Source: an uncultured Clostridia bacterium (GTDB taxonomy: Bacteria; Bacillota; Clostridia; Christensenellales; Aristaeellaceae). Taken from it: a stretch of DNA of 8,944 nt. The stretch spans positions 1-8,944 of the forward strand of contig CAKUFI010000096.1 of assembly GCA_934647305.1 (NCBI GenBank), read 5' to 3'. Positions 1-6,449 of the stretch are shown piece after piece; positions within the stretch are counted from its first letter, which is position 1, and the number at the start of each line of letters is the position of its first letter. The notes below the pieces were generated by a model. It ran no database searches. It was not told the DNA's origin and saw nothing but the letters and a program-made list of their open reading frames with translations. Position numbers and translations under genes: made by a program.

Positions 1-93
1 TCCCGTGCCCACCGTACACGCCGCTGGGCGCGATTGAAAGTTCGAGAGGGCTGCGGCCCTCTCGAGCTCTCCGGGGGGTTTTCGACAGTCTGA
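1..93. other. Unassigned left edge with a 10-bp hairpin
   Basis: No gene can be assigned. One plus-strand frame is open from base 2 and stops at 35-37 (reading PVPTVHAAGRD), which could be the last residues of a protein lying off the left edge, but ten codons are too few to judge. Bases 42-65 form a perfect 10-bp stem (TCGAGAGGGC pairing with GCCCTCTCGA) with a TGCG loop. It is not followed by a T-run, so it is not a standard terminator alone. The true terminator follows at 94-121, so a transcript entering from the left probably ends there. Confidence 0.35.
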
Positions 94-121
94 GGTCGCT
101 CCCAATGGGAGCGGCCTTTTT
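94..121 (+). terminator. Rho-independent terminator of an upstream transcript
   Basis: GGTCGCTCCC (94-103) pairs with GGGAGCGGCC (107-116) across an AAT loop, a 10-bp stem with one G-U pair, followed directly by five T residues. It ends a plus-strand transcript that starts outside the window and isolates the repeat region to its right from upstream transcription. Confidence 0.85.
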
Positions 122-180
122 CTGTATACGCAGCAGAGGAGCGGAGAGACAGTGGTCTCCCTAAAGGCGCAGCGCGCGGG

Positions 181-406
181 GTGTGGGTCTGGGGGAGCGG
201 TCGGCAGGGCCGACGGCCACTTGCTGCCGCGCATTCTATCGTCAGGCTATGCGCTATTCAAGAGCCTCCCCCAGCCACGCGTCGGCAGCGCCGACAGAAG
301 TTTTCCGGGAGTGCCCGGAAAACCGGAGAATTCGGGAAGTCCAATTTATGCTTCCCGAATTCGTGATAGAATCGGCGGCAGCAGGTGGGTGCAGGCTCAG
401 CCTGCC
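181..406. repeat. Hairpin module 1 (diverged copy)
   Basis: This is a diverged version of the module at 407-598 with the same order of parts: an outer stem CTGGGGGA (189-196) / TCCCCCAG (267-274), a GTCGGC-AGC-GCCGAC hairpin (281-295), a TTTTCC/GGAAAA hairpin (300-323), a hairpin with an 11-nt loop (328-362), a GATAGAAT...GGCGGCAGCAGG stretch, and a small GCAGGC-TCA-GCCTGC hairpin (391-405). Stem sequences differ from the other copies but pairing is kept. It has about 46 extra bases inside the outer stem: another GTCGGC hairpin (200-214) and, at 220-241, a 22-base inverted copy of a stretch from module 2 (553-574). Reading frames through it follow the repeat and have no recognisable protein, so no gene is called. 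Confidence 0.75.
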
Positions 407-572
407 GGACAAACTTCGGTGGGGGTCTGGGGGAGCGCAAAGCGAAGCGGAGCCTCCCCCAGCCGAGGCGGCAGCGCCGCCTCATGATTTCCAGAAAAAT
501 TCTGGAAATCCGAAGACCTTGGCCGCTCTAATTTATGGCGGCCAATGGTCGTCGATAGAATGCGCGGCAGCA
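407..572. repeat. Hairpin module 2 (direct repeat copy A)
   Basis: By eye these 166 bases are identical to 599-764, a tandem direct repeat with a 192-bp period. Hairpins inside are CTGGGGGA/TCCCCCAG (427-462), GAGGCGGC-AGC-GCCGCCTC (465-483), an 11-bp GATTTCCAGAA/TTCTGGAAATC stem with an AAA loop (486-510), and TTGGCCGC / GCGGCCAA around an 11-nt loop (519-545). Between this copy and the next sits CTGTCGGC-AGT-GCCGACAG (579-597). The density of perfect hairpins with three-base loops is far above what chance or coding sequence gives. It could be a mobile intergenic repeat or a structured RNA. Confidence 0.85.
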
Positions 573-598
573 AGGTGGCTGTCGGCAGTGCCGACAGC

Positions 599-764
599 GG
601 ACAAACTTCGGTGGGGGTCTGGGGGAGCGCAAAGCGAAGCGGAGCCTCCCCCAGCCGAGGCGGCAGCGCCGCCTCATGATTTCCAGAAAAATTCTGGAAA
701 TCCGAAGACCTTGGCCGCTCTAATTTATGGCGGCCAATGGTCGTCGATAGAATGCGCGGCAGCA
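599..764. repeat. Hairpin module 3 (direct repeat copy B)
   Basis: Second copy of the 407-572 sequence, apparently without substitutions, so the duplication is recent or is being homogenised. Its hairpins lie at 619-654, 657-675, 678-702 and 711-737. After base 764 the sequence departs from copy A, and a GGGC-ATAT-GCCC hairpin (772-783) takes the place occupied by the GTCGGC hairpin in module 2. Confidence 0.85.
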
Positions 765-771
765 GGTTGTG

Positions 772-880
772 GGGCATATGCCCGAGTTTTCCGACCGCGA
801 AGCACCCTGAGGCTCTGATCTATGGCCGAAGGGTGCGCTTGGCCGGCGCTAGCTCCGCCTCCAGGCTCAGCCTGGCGCTA
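772..880. repeat. Hairpin module 4 remnant
   Basis: This is a partial, strongly diverged module next to argS. Stem GCACCCTGAGGC (802-813) pairs with GCCGAAGGGTGC (825-836) around the 11-nt loop TCTGATCTATG, the same loop as in modules 1 to 3 with two transitions. The stem has two adjacent G-A mismatches in its middle. A CCAGGC-TCA-GCCTGG hairpin (861-875) matches the one ending module 1. It stops about 20 bases before the argS promoter and could lie in a regulatory position, but nothing here shows that it does. Confidence 0.6.
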
Positions 881-897
881 AAATAACACGAATCCGC

Positions 898-926
898 TTT
901 ACTGACGGCCGGGAATGTGATATAAC
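898..926 (+). promoter_or_regulatory. Promoter of argS-guaA
   Basis: TTTACT (898-903), a 17-bp spacer and TATAAC (921-926) form a sigma-A type promoter with a start expected near 933. That leaves a 5' leader of about 26 nt, too short for a T-box riboswitch. I found no T-box consensus upstream either, so argS does not appear to be T-box controlled here. Confidence 0.6.
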
Positions 927-958
927 TACGCCATACACTGAACGGATGAGGTGAAACT

Positions 959-2668
959 ATGGATTTCAAGATGAGCATCGCCTCGGAGATTGTGTCGGCG
1001 CTGGAGGTGGCCTTCGGCGAGACCAGCCTGTCCGCGGCCGAGATTGCCCAGGCGATCGAGATCCCGCCGGACACCGCGCTGGGCGACTACGCCTTCCCCT
1101 GCTTCCGGCTGGCGCGCACGCTGCGCAAGGGCCCGCCGATGATCGCCGACGCGCTCAGGGCGGTGATTGACGCGCCCTTCCTGAAGGAAGTGCAGTCGGT
1201 TAAGGGCTATCTGAACTTCTACATCGACCGGGCGACCTACGCCCGCGAGGTGCTGAGCAAGGTGCGCGAGATGGGCGAGAGCTACGGCAGCGGAAATGAG
1301 GGCGCGGGCAGAACGGTCTGCCTGGACTACTCCTCGATCAACATCGCCAAGCGCTTCCACATCGGCCACCTGTCCACGACCATGATCGGCAACGCGCTAT
1401 ATCACATGTACAACTTTCTGGGCTACAAGTGCGTGGGCATCAACCACCTGGGCGACTGGGGCACGCAGTTCGGCAAGATGATCGCGGCCTACAAGCTCTG
1501 GGGCGACCATGACCAGGTGGAAAAGGGCGGCGTGGACGCGATGGTCGCGCTGTACGTCAAGTTTGACCAGGAGGCGCAGAAGGACGAGTCGCTCAACGAC
1601 CTGGGCCGCGCCTGGTTCAAGAAGATCGAGGATGGCGACGAGGAAGCGCTGTCGATCTTCAACTGGTTCAAGTCAGTCACGCTGAAGGACGCCGAGCGCG
1701 TGTACGACATCCTGGGCGTGAAGTTCGACTCCTACGCGGGCGAGAGCTTCTACAACGACAAGATGGATCGCGTGGTGAACGAGCTGAAGGAAAAGAACCT
1801 GCTGGTCGAGTCGGACGGCGCACAGATCGTGGATCTCGAGGCCTACGGCATGCCCCCGGCCATCATCCTCAGGAGCGACGGCGCGACGCTGTACGCCACG
1901 CGCGACCTGGCCGCGGCGCTCTACCGCAAGGACACCTACGACTTCGCCAAGTGCCTGTACGTGGTCGCCTATCAGCAGGATCTGCACTTCAGGCAGCTGT
2001 TCAAGGTGCTCGAGCTCATGGGCTACGACTGGGCGAAGGACATGGAGCACGTGGCCTTCGGCATGGTCAGCTACGAGGGTCAGGCGCTGTCCACCCGCAA
2101 GGGACACGTCGTGTACCTGGAGGACCTGCTCAACAAGGCCGTCGAAAAGGCGCGTGAAATCATCGACGTGAAGAGCCCGAACCTGGAAAACAAGGACGAG
2201 GTCTCCCGCCAGGTGGGCGTGGGCGCGGTGATCTTCTTCGACCTGTACAACAACCGCATCAAGGACATCGACTTCACCTGGGATCGCGCGCTCAACTTCG
2301 AGGGCGAAACCGGCCCGTATGTGCAGTACACCCATGTGCGCTGCTGCTCCGCCCTGCGCAAGGCGGGCGAGTGCGGCGCGGAGCCGGATTACTCGGCTCT
2401 CTCCGCCCCCGAGGCGCAGGACGTGGTGCGCTGTATCGAGCAGTTCCCCGCGCTGCTGCGCGAGGCGGTCGAGCGCAACGAGCCCTCGATGGTCACGCGC
2501 TTCTGCGTCGATCTGGCGCAGGCGTTCAACAAGTTCTACTACGAGTGCCGCATACTGGACGACGACCTGTCCGCCCGTAAGGCCAAGCTGCTGCTGACTG
2601 ACGCCTCGCGCCAGGTGCTGGCCATCGCGCTGAACCTGATCGGCATTGCCGCCCCCGAACGCATGTAA
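959..2668 (+). CDS. argS: Arginyl-tRNA synthetase
   Basis: A class I aminoacyl-tRNA synthetase that charges tRNA-Arg with arginine in the cytoplasm, using ATP. At 569 residues it has the family's usual length. An N-terminal tRNA-contacting domain (about 1-110) is followed by the Rossmann catalytic core with HIGH at residues 134-137 in the setting NIAKRFHIGHL. The second signature reads STRKG (378-382), the relaxed KMSKS form typical of ArgRS. The C-terminal helical anticodon-binding (DALR) domain ends in the usual GIAAPERM. The start is set by AGGTGA at 949-954 close to the ATG. A second in-frame ATG at 971 lacks a comparable site. The stop is 18 bases from the guaA start, so the two are very likely cotranscribed. 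No defect was seen. Confidence 0.97.
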   Translation: MDFKMSIASEIVSALEVAFGETSLSAAEIAQAIEIPPDTALGDYAFPCFRLARTLRKGPPMIADALRAVIDAPFLKEVQSVKGYLNFYIDRATYAREVLSKVREMGESYGSGNEGAGRTVCLDYSSINIAKRFHIGHLSTTMIGNALYHMYNFLGYKCVGINHLGDWGTQFGKMIAAYKLWGDHDQVEKGGVDAMVALYVKFDQEAQKDESLNDLGRAWFKKIEDGDEEALSIFNWFKSVTLKDAERVYDILGVKFDSYAGESFYNDKMDRVVNELKEKNLLVESDGAQIVDLEAYGMPPAIILRSDGATLYATRDLAAALYRKDTYDFAKCLYVVAYQQDLHFRQLFKVLELMGYDWAKDMEHVAFGMVSYEGQALSTRKGHVVYLEDLLNKAVEKAREIIDVKSPNLENKDEVSRQVGVGAVIFFDLYNNRIKDIDFTWDRALNFEGETGPYVQYTHVRCCSALRKAGECGAEPDYSALSAPEAQDVVRCIEQFPALLREAVERNEPSMVTRFCVDLAQAFNKFYYECRILDDDLSARKAKLLLTDASRQVLAIALNLIGIAAPERM

Positions 2669-2686
2669 ACTGAAAGAGGGTAACGC

Positions 2687-4216
2687 ATGGAAAAAATCAT
2701 CGTACTGGACTTTGGCGGGCAGTACAATCAGCTCATTGCCCGCCGGGTCAGGGATCAGCACGTCTACTGCGAGATCAAGCCCTACACCACCCCGCTTGAG
2801 GAGCTCGCCGCGTGCGGCTGCCAGGGCATCATCTTCACCGGCGGCCCGAACAGCGTGTACCTCGAGGAATCGCCCCACTACACCGAGAAGGTGCTGGAGC
2901 TGGGCGTGCCGGTGCTGGGCATCTGCTACGGCGCGCAGCTGATGGCCTACATGGGCGGCGGCGAGATCGCCCACGCGCCCAACCGCGAGTACGGCCGGAT
3001 TGAAATGACCGTCAACACGGACAGCCTGCTCTTCAGGGACATGCCCGAAAAGAGCGTCTGCTGGATGAGCCATACCGACTACATCAGCCGCGCGCCCGAG
3101 GGCTTCACCGTCTCCGCGCACACCGACGGCTGCCCCTGCGCGGCCATGGAGTGCCCTGAAAGGAAGCTCTACGCCGTGCAGTTCCACCCCGAGGTCACGC
3201 ACTGCCAGTTCGGCCGGCAGATCCTGCACAACTTCCTGTTCAACGTCTGCCATCTCAAGGGCGACTGGGTGATGGACAGCTTCATCGAGGACACCGTGGC
3301 CCGCCTGCGCCGGGAAATCGGCGACAAGGGCGTGGTGCTGGGTCTGTCGGGCGGCGTGGACTCCTCGGTCGCGGCGGCGCTGCTCTCCCGCGCGGTGGGC
3401 AGGCAGCTCACCTGCGTGTTCGTCGATCAGGGCCTGATGCGCAAGGACGAGGGCGACTTCGTCGAGGCCACCTTCACCCGCCTGTTCGACATGAACTTCG
3501 TGCGCGTTAACTGCCAGGAGCAGTTCCTGAGCAGGCTCAGGGGCATTACCGACCCCGAGGAGAAGCGCAAGACCATCGGCGCCGAGTTCTACAGGGTCTT
3601 CTGGGACGAGGTTCGCGCGCGCTGCTCGGGCGGCTTCTTCGCCCAGGGCACGATCTATCCCGACCGCATCGAGAGCGGCAAGGGCGACGCGGCCACCATC
3701 AAGACCCACCACAACCAGGTCGGCCTGCCCGCCGACATCCACTTCGCCGGCGTCATCGAGCCGCTCAAGGACCTGTTCAAGGACGAGGTGCGCCGCGTGG
3801 GTGAAAAGCTGGGCATTCCGCACGAGCTGGTCTGGCGGCAGCCCTTCCCCGGCCCCGGCCTGGGCGTGCGCGTGATCGGCGAGGTCACTGCCGAGCGCGT
3901 GAAGATCCTGCAGGAGGCCGACTGGGTGCTGCGCGATGAAATCGCCAAGAGCGGCTACGACGAGCACCTGGCGCAGTTCTTCGCCGTGCTGCCCGGCGTA
4001 AAGACCGTAGGCGTGATGGGTGACGCGCGCACCTACGACGAGCTGATCGCCATCCGCGCCGTCACCACCGACGACTTCATGACCGCCGACTGGGCCAGGA
4101 TTCCCTACGAGCTGCTGGGCCGCATCTCCAGCCGCATCATCAACGAGGTCGAGCACGTCAACCGCGTGGTGTACGACATCACCTCCAAGCCGCCGGGAAC
4201 GGTGGAGTGGGAATGA
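2687..4216 (+). CDS. guaA: GMP synthase (glutamine-hydrolysing)
   Basis: It converts XMP to GMP using ATP and ammonia taken from glutamine, the last step of de novo guanine nucleotide synthesis. At 509 residues it is the normal two-domain form. The N-terminal class I glutamine amidotransferase has its nucleophile in GICYGAQ (Cys80) and the other triad members in QFHPEV (His167, Glu169). The ATP-pyrophosphatase domain carries the P-loop SGGVDSS (221-227). The C-terminal dimerisation domain ends in DITSKPPGTVEWE, and RQPFPGPGLGVRVIGE is a family signature. An AGAGGG ribosome site precedes the ATG. It follows argS by 18 bases and is followed by a terminator, so it is the last gene of that operon. 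Pairing with argS is not functionally obvious. No riboswitch was seen between the two. Confidence 0.97.
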   Translation: MEKIIVLDFGGQYNQLIARRVRDQHVYCEIKPYTTPLEELAACGCQGIIFTGGPNSVYLEESPHYTEKVLELGVPVLGICYGAQLMAYMGGGEIAHAPNREYGRIEMTVNTDSLLFRDMPEKSVCWMSHTDYISRAPEGFTVSAHTDGCPCAAMECPERKLYAVQFHPEVTHCQFGRQILHNFLFNVCHLKGDWVMDSFIEDTVARLRREIGDKGVVLGLSGGVDSSVAAALLSRAVGRQLTCVFVDQGLMRKDEGDFVEATFTRLFDMNFVRVNCQEQFLSRLRGITDPEEKRKTIGAEFYRVFWDEVRARCSGGFFAQGTIYPDRIESGKGDAATIKTHHNQVGLPADIHFAGVIEPLKDLFKDEVRRVGEKLGIPHELVWRQPFPGPGLGVRVIGEVTAERVKILQEADWVLRDEIAKSGYDEHLAQFFAVLPGVKTVGVMGDARTYDELIAIRAVTTDDFMTADWARIPYELLGRISSRIINEVEHVNRVVYDITSKPPGTVEWE

Positions 4217-4253
4217 GAGAAACGCGGCGTTTTCCGCCCTCCAAAAAAACACC

Positions 4254-4288
4254 CGCTCGGGATTGCAGACGCTTTCCCGGGCGTTTTT
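4254..4288 (+). terminator. Terminator of argS-guaA operon
   Basis: CGCTCGGGA (4254-4262) pairs with TCCCGGGCG (4275-4283), nine pairs with one G-U, and is followed by TTTTT. An A-run at 4243-4249 on the other side means it could also act weakly on minus-strand transcription. Confidence 0.8.
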
Positions 4289-4305
4289 CGTCCCGCGGGG
4301 ACGCC

Positions 4306-4334
4306 TTGACAGACGCCCTTCGATCTGGTAAACT
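4306..4334 (+). promoter_or_regulatory. Promoter of the merR-type gene
   Basis: A perfect TTGACA (4306-4311), a 17-bp spacer and TAAACT (4329-4334). The spacing is conventional, unlike the 19 bp of the downstream target promoter. The operator at 4332-4352 overlaps the -10 box and the expected start site, so binding of the regulator should block polymerase: autorepression by inference. Confidence 0.7.
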
Positions 4335-4352
4335 CTACCTGAGGATGAGAGT
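4332..4352. promoter_or_regulatory. MerR-type operator over its own promoter
   Basis: The outer arms are ACTCT and AGAGT. The right half AGGATGAGAGT is identical to the operator upstream of the dehydrogenase gene (5258-5278), and the left five bases also match, at the same 21-bp overall length. Two copies of one unusual palindrome flanking the regulator gene are direct sequence evidence for a shared binding site. Confidence 0.7.
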
Positions 4353-4370
4353 TTTTGAGGGGGTTATTCC

Positions 4371-5210
4371 ATGGATACCAACCTGCTGTCCATTGGAAAG
4401 ATGGCGGAAATGAACCGCCTGAGCGTGGCGACGCTGCGGCTGTACGACGAGCTGGGCCTGCTCAAGCCGCGCTGCAAGGACCCGGAAACCGGCTATCGCT
4501 ACTACGACATCGCCCAGAACGCGCGCCTGGACATGATCGCGTACATGAAGGAGCTGGGCATGAGCCTGGCCGAAATCGGCGAGGTGCTGCGGCAGGAGGA
4601 CATCACCCGCATCGAGACCCTGCTGGCCGAGAAAAACGAACAGCTGCACCAGCAGATCCGCGCGCTGCACGCCCGCCACAACGCGGTGGAGCGGGCCATC
4701 GCCTCGATCGAACGCTATCGAAAATCGCCCGCGCGAGGCACGATCGCGCTGGAGTACATTGACCGGCGCTACCTGTGGGGCCTGCCCTGCAGGAGCAATT
4801 TCTATCAACAGGACATCCGCGCCTTCGAGCAGGAGCTGCTGTCCCTGCGGCAGGCGCTGCTGGACAACGGCTTCACTCAGCCGCATTCCTACAACGTGGG
4901 CACCTCGATTGCGCAGGAGGATTTCGCCGCCGGGCGCTTCATCGCCAAGGACACGTTCGTGTTCATCGACTACCGCGAAAAGGATCAGCTGAGCGGGGTG
5001 CAGCTGCTCGACAGCGGCATGTACGCCTGCATCTACCTGGACAGCTACGACGAGGAAATCGCCTATGCCGAGCGCCTGCTGGCCCACTGCCGGGAGAACG
5101 GATGGCACGTGTGCGGCGATTACCTGTGCGAGGTCATGACCGAGTTCAACGTCTTCGACAGCGACCACCGGAGCATGTTCCTGCGGCTTCAGGCCCCGGT
5201 GAAGTTCTGA
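4371..5210 (+). CDS. MerR-family regulator with C-terminal ligand-binding domain
   Basis: A 279-residue transcription factor. The N-terminal winged helix-turn-helix (about 6-75) has the MerR signature: SIGKMAEMNRLS, then TLRLYDELGLLKP and YRYYD at 42-46. A dimerisation coiled coil follows (about 75-118). The rest (about 124-279) resembles the GyrI-like/effector-binding domain of BmrR- and BltR-type regulators that sense small molecules. There is no metal-binding cysteine cluster in the loop after the coiled coil, so a metal sensor is unlikely. Ribosome site GAGGGGG lies seven bases before the ATG. It has its own promoter and terminator, and palindromes precede both it and the next gene. Family regulators twist 19-bp-spacer promoters when the ligand binds, which fits the downstream promoter. 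The ligand is unknown. Confidence 0.88.
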   Translation: MDTNLLSIGKMAEMNRLSVATLRLYDELGLLKPRCKDPETGYRYYDIAQNARLDMIAYMKELGMSLAEIGEVLRQEDITRIETLLAEKNEQLHQQIRALHARHNAVERAIASIERYRKSPARGTIALEYIDRRYLWGLPCRSNFYQQDIRAFEQELLSLRQALLDNGFTQPHSYNVGTSIAQEDFAAGRFIAKDTFVFIDYREKDQLSGVQLLDSGMYACIYLDSYDEEIAYAERLLAHCRENGWHVCGDYLCEVMTEFNVFDSDHRSMFLRLQAPVKF

Positions 5211-5227
5211 ATGGGCGCCTGTTTTTT
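5190..5227 (+). terminator. Terminator overlapping the merR-type gene end
   Basis: CAGGCCCC (from 5190) pairs with GGGCGCCTG (5213-5221), eight pairs with a single bulged C, and six T residues follow (5222-5227). The left arm lies inside the last codons and the stop codon is in the loop. It separates the regulator transcript from the next gene, which has its own promoter. Confidence 0.65.
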
Positions 5228-5254
5228 GCCGCATTTCCTCCTGGCAGATTTTAC

Positions 5255-5285
5255 TTGACTCTCAAGCAGGATGAGAGTTTATAAT
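5255..5285 (+). promoter_or_regulatory. MerR-controlled promoter with 19-bp spacer and operator
   Basis: TTGACT (5255-5260) and a perfect TATAAT (5280-5285) are separated by 19 bp, two more than polymerase prefers. Filling the spacer is a perfect palindrome, ACTCTCA-N7-TGAGAGT (5258-5278). An overlong spacer with a centred palindrome is the known architecture of MerR-activated promoters. The regulator gene immediately upstream is the obvious partner. Confidence 0.85.
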
Positions 5286-5300
5286 AATGTCAGAACGTAA

Positions 5301-5323
5301 GGGGCACGCCGCACGGCGTCCCT
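5301..5323 (+). other. Hairpin in the leader of the dehydrogenase gene
   Basis: In the roughly 55-nt leader, ACGCC and GGCGT pair around a short GCAC-centred loop, and GGG/CCC can extend the stem with a small bulge. No T-run follows, so it is not a classical attenuator. It may protect the messenger's 5' end or mean nothing. The ribosome site AGGAGG is at 5331-5336, clear of the hairpin. Confidence 0.35.
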
Positions 5324-5345
5324 TCATAAAAGGAGGAAACACATC

Positions 5346-6371
5346 ATGGAAAAGATTAAGGTTGTTCAGTACGGCTGCGGCAAGATGAGCAAGTACATTC
5401 TTCGTTACCTGCACGAGCACGGCGCGCAGATCGTGGGCGCGATCGACGTCAACCCCGCGGTGGTCGGCCAGGACGTGGGCGACTTCGCCGGACTGGGCCT
5501 GAAAACCGGCGTGATCATCTCCAACGACGCGGACAGGGTGCTCGACGAGTGCGACGCGGACGTGGCCATTGTGACGCTGTTCAGCTTCATCGGCGACATC
5601 TACAAGCACGTGGAGAAGTGCGTGGCGCGCGGCATCAACGTCATCACGACCTGCGAGGAGGCCATCTATCCCTGGACGACCTCGGCCGCCGAGATCAACC
5701 GCCTGGACGCGCTGGCCAAGGAGACCGGCTGCACCATCACCGGCAGCGGCATGCAGGACATCTTCTGGATCAACATGGTGGCGCTGGTCGCCGGCGGCTG
5801 CCACAAGATCACAAAGATCAAGGGCGCGTACAGCTACAACGTGGACGAGTACGGCCTGGCGCTGGCCAACGCGCACGGCTGCGGCCTGACGGTCGAGGAA
5901 TTCGAGCAGAAGATCGCCCATCCCGAGGCCTTTGAGCCCTCCTACGCCTGGAACGCCAGCGAAGCCATCTGCAACAAGCTGGGTCTGACCATCAAGTCCA
6001 TCTCGCAGAAGCACGTGCCCTGCGTCATCGACCACGACATCTACTCCTCCACCCTGGGCAAGAACATCCCGGCCGGCCGCTGCATCGGCATGTCCGCCGT
6101 GGTGACGATCGAGACCCTGCAGGGCGTCACCGTCGAGGAGGAGACCATCGGCAAGGTTTACGGCCCCGAGGACGGCGACATGTGCGACTGGAAGATCAGC
6201 GGCGAGCCGGACACCGAGTTCCACGTAGTCAAGCCCGCCACCGTCGAGCACACCTGCGCGACCATCGTCAACCGCCTGCCCAGCCTGCTCGCCGCCCCGG
6301 CCGGCTACGTCACCGCCGACCAGCTGGCCCCCAACGAGTACCTGGTCTACCCCATGGAGTTCTACTGCTAA
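5346..6371 (+). CDS. 2,4-diaminopentanoate dehydrogenase-like NAD(P)-dependent oxidoreductase
   Basis: A 341-residue enzyme with an N-terminal Rossmann fold (YGCGKM at 9-14, strand end GAID at 31-34) and a C-terminal domain of the family usually labelled dihydrodipicolinate-reductase-like. Overall pattern and length fit the 2,4-diaminopentanoate dehydrogenase group, which deaminates a diamino acid with NAD(P)+ in clostridial ornithine fermentation. True DapB is shorter (about 250-270 residues) and has a PSGTA-type motif not found here, so it is not a lysine biosynthesis enzyme. TTCEEAIYPW (101-110) and TGSGMQDIFW (131-140) are likely active-site segments. AGGAGG lies nine bases before the ATG. 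It stands alone between its MerR-type promoter and a terminator. No ornithine-pathway partner genes are in the window, so the substrate is open. Confidence 0.65.
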   Translation: MEKIKVVQYGCGKMSKYILRYLHEHGAQIVGAIDVNPAVVGQDVGDFAGLGLKTGVIISNDADRVLDECDADVAIVTLFSFIGDIYKHVEKCVARGINVITTCEEAIYPWTTSAAEINRLDALAKETGCTITGSGMQDIFWINMVALVAGGCHKITKIKGAYSYNVDEYGLALANAHGCGLTVEEFEQKIAHPEAFEPSYAWNASEAICNKLGLTIKSISQKHVPCVIDHDIYSSTLGKNIPAGRCIGMSAVVTIETLQGVTVEEETIGKVYGPEDGDMCDWKISGEPDTEFHVVKPATVEHTCATIVNRLPSLLAAPAGYVTADQLAPNEYLVYPMEFYC

Positions 6372-6383
6372 AGGCCAAACGCG

Positions 6384-6415
6384 AGGGAGGACGCAAGGCG
6401 CGCCCTCCCTTTTTT
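6384..6415 (+). terminator. Terminator after the dehydrogenase gene
   Basis: AGGGAGG (6384-6390) pairs with CCTCCCT (6404-6410) and the T-run extends to 6415. It blocks plus-strand read-through into the CRISPR array, which argues that the array is not transcribed from this side. Confidence 0.8.
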
Positions 6416-6427
6416 CATACTTACAAA

Positions 6428-6449
6428 CCAGACGGCAGCAACCGTCCGG
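6428..6449 (-). terminator. Hairpin abutting the last CRISPR repeat, possible array terminator
   Basis: Read on the minus strand, CCGGACGG pairs with CCGTCTGG around a TTGCTG loop, directly after the final repeat, and TTTGT follows. One position is a G-U pair on the minus strand but an A-C mismatch on the plus strand, so the fold favours minus-strand RNA. The T-run is poor, so termination would be weak. Confidence 0.35.

Noticed and set aside
183..818. Long open frames across the upstream region (both strands) as protein genes
   Set aside because: They translate the hairpin repeats, giving internally repeated low-complexity protein with no ribosome site or recognisable domain. Frames are open because the sequence is GC-rich and palindromic.
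122..958. T-box riboswitch controlling argS
   Set aside because: No T-box consensus or antiterminator/terminator pair is present, and the best promoter leaves only about 26 nt of leader.
1673..4252. An 859-residue minus-strand open frame opposite argS and guaA
   Set aside because: It spans two well-supported genes in antisense and is rich in the His/Val/Ala/Leu pattern expected from the complement of GC-rich codons. No start signal supports it.
4335..6251. Long minus-strand frames opposite the merR-type and dehydrogenase genes
   Set aside because: Antisense shadows of two genes with clear domains, ribosome sites and promoters.
5346..6371. Dihydrodipicolinate reductase (DapB)
   Set aside because: The protein is longer than DapB and lacks its PSGTA-type motif. 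The 2,4-diaminopentanoate dehydrogenase-like group fits better.
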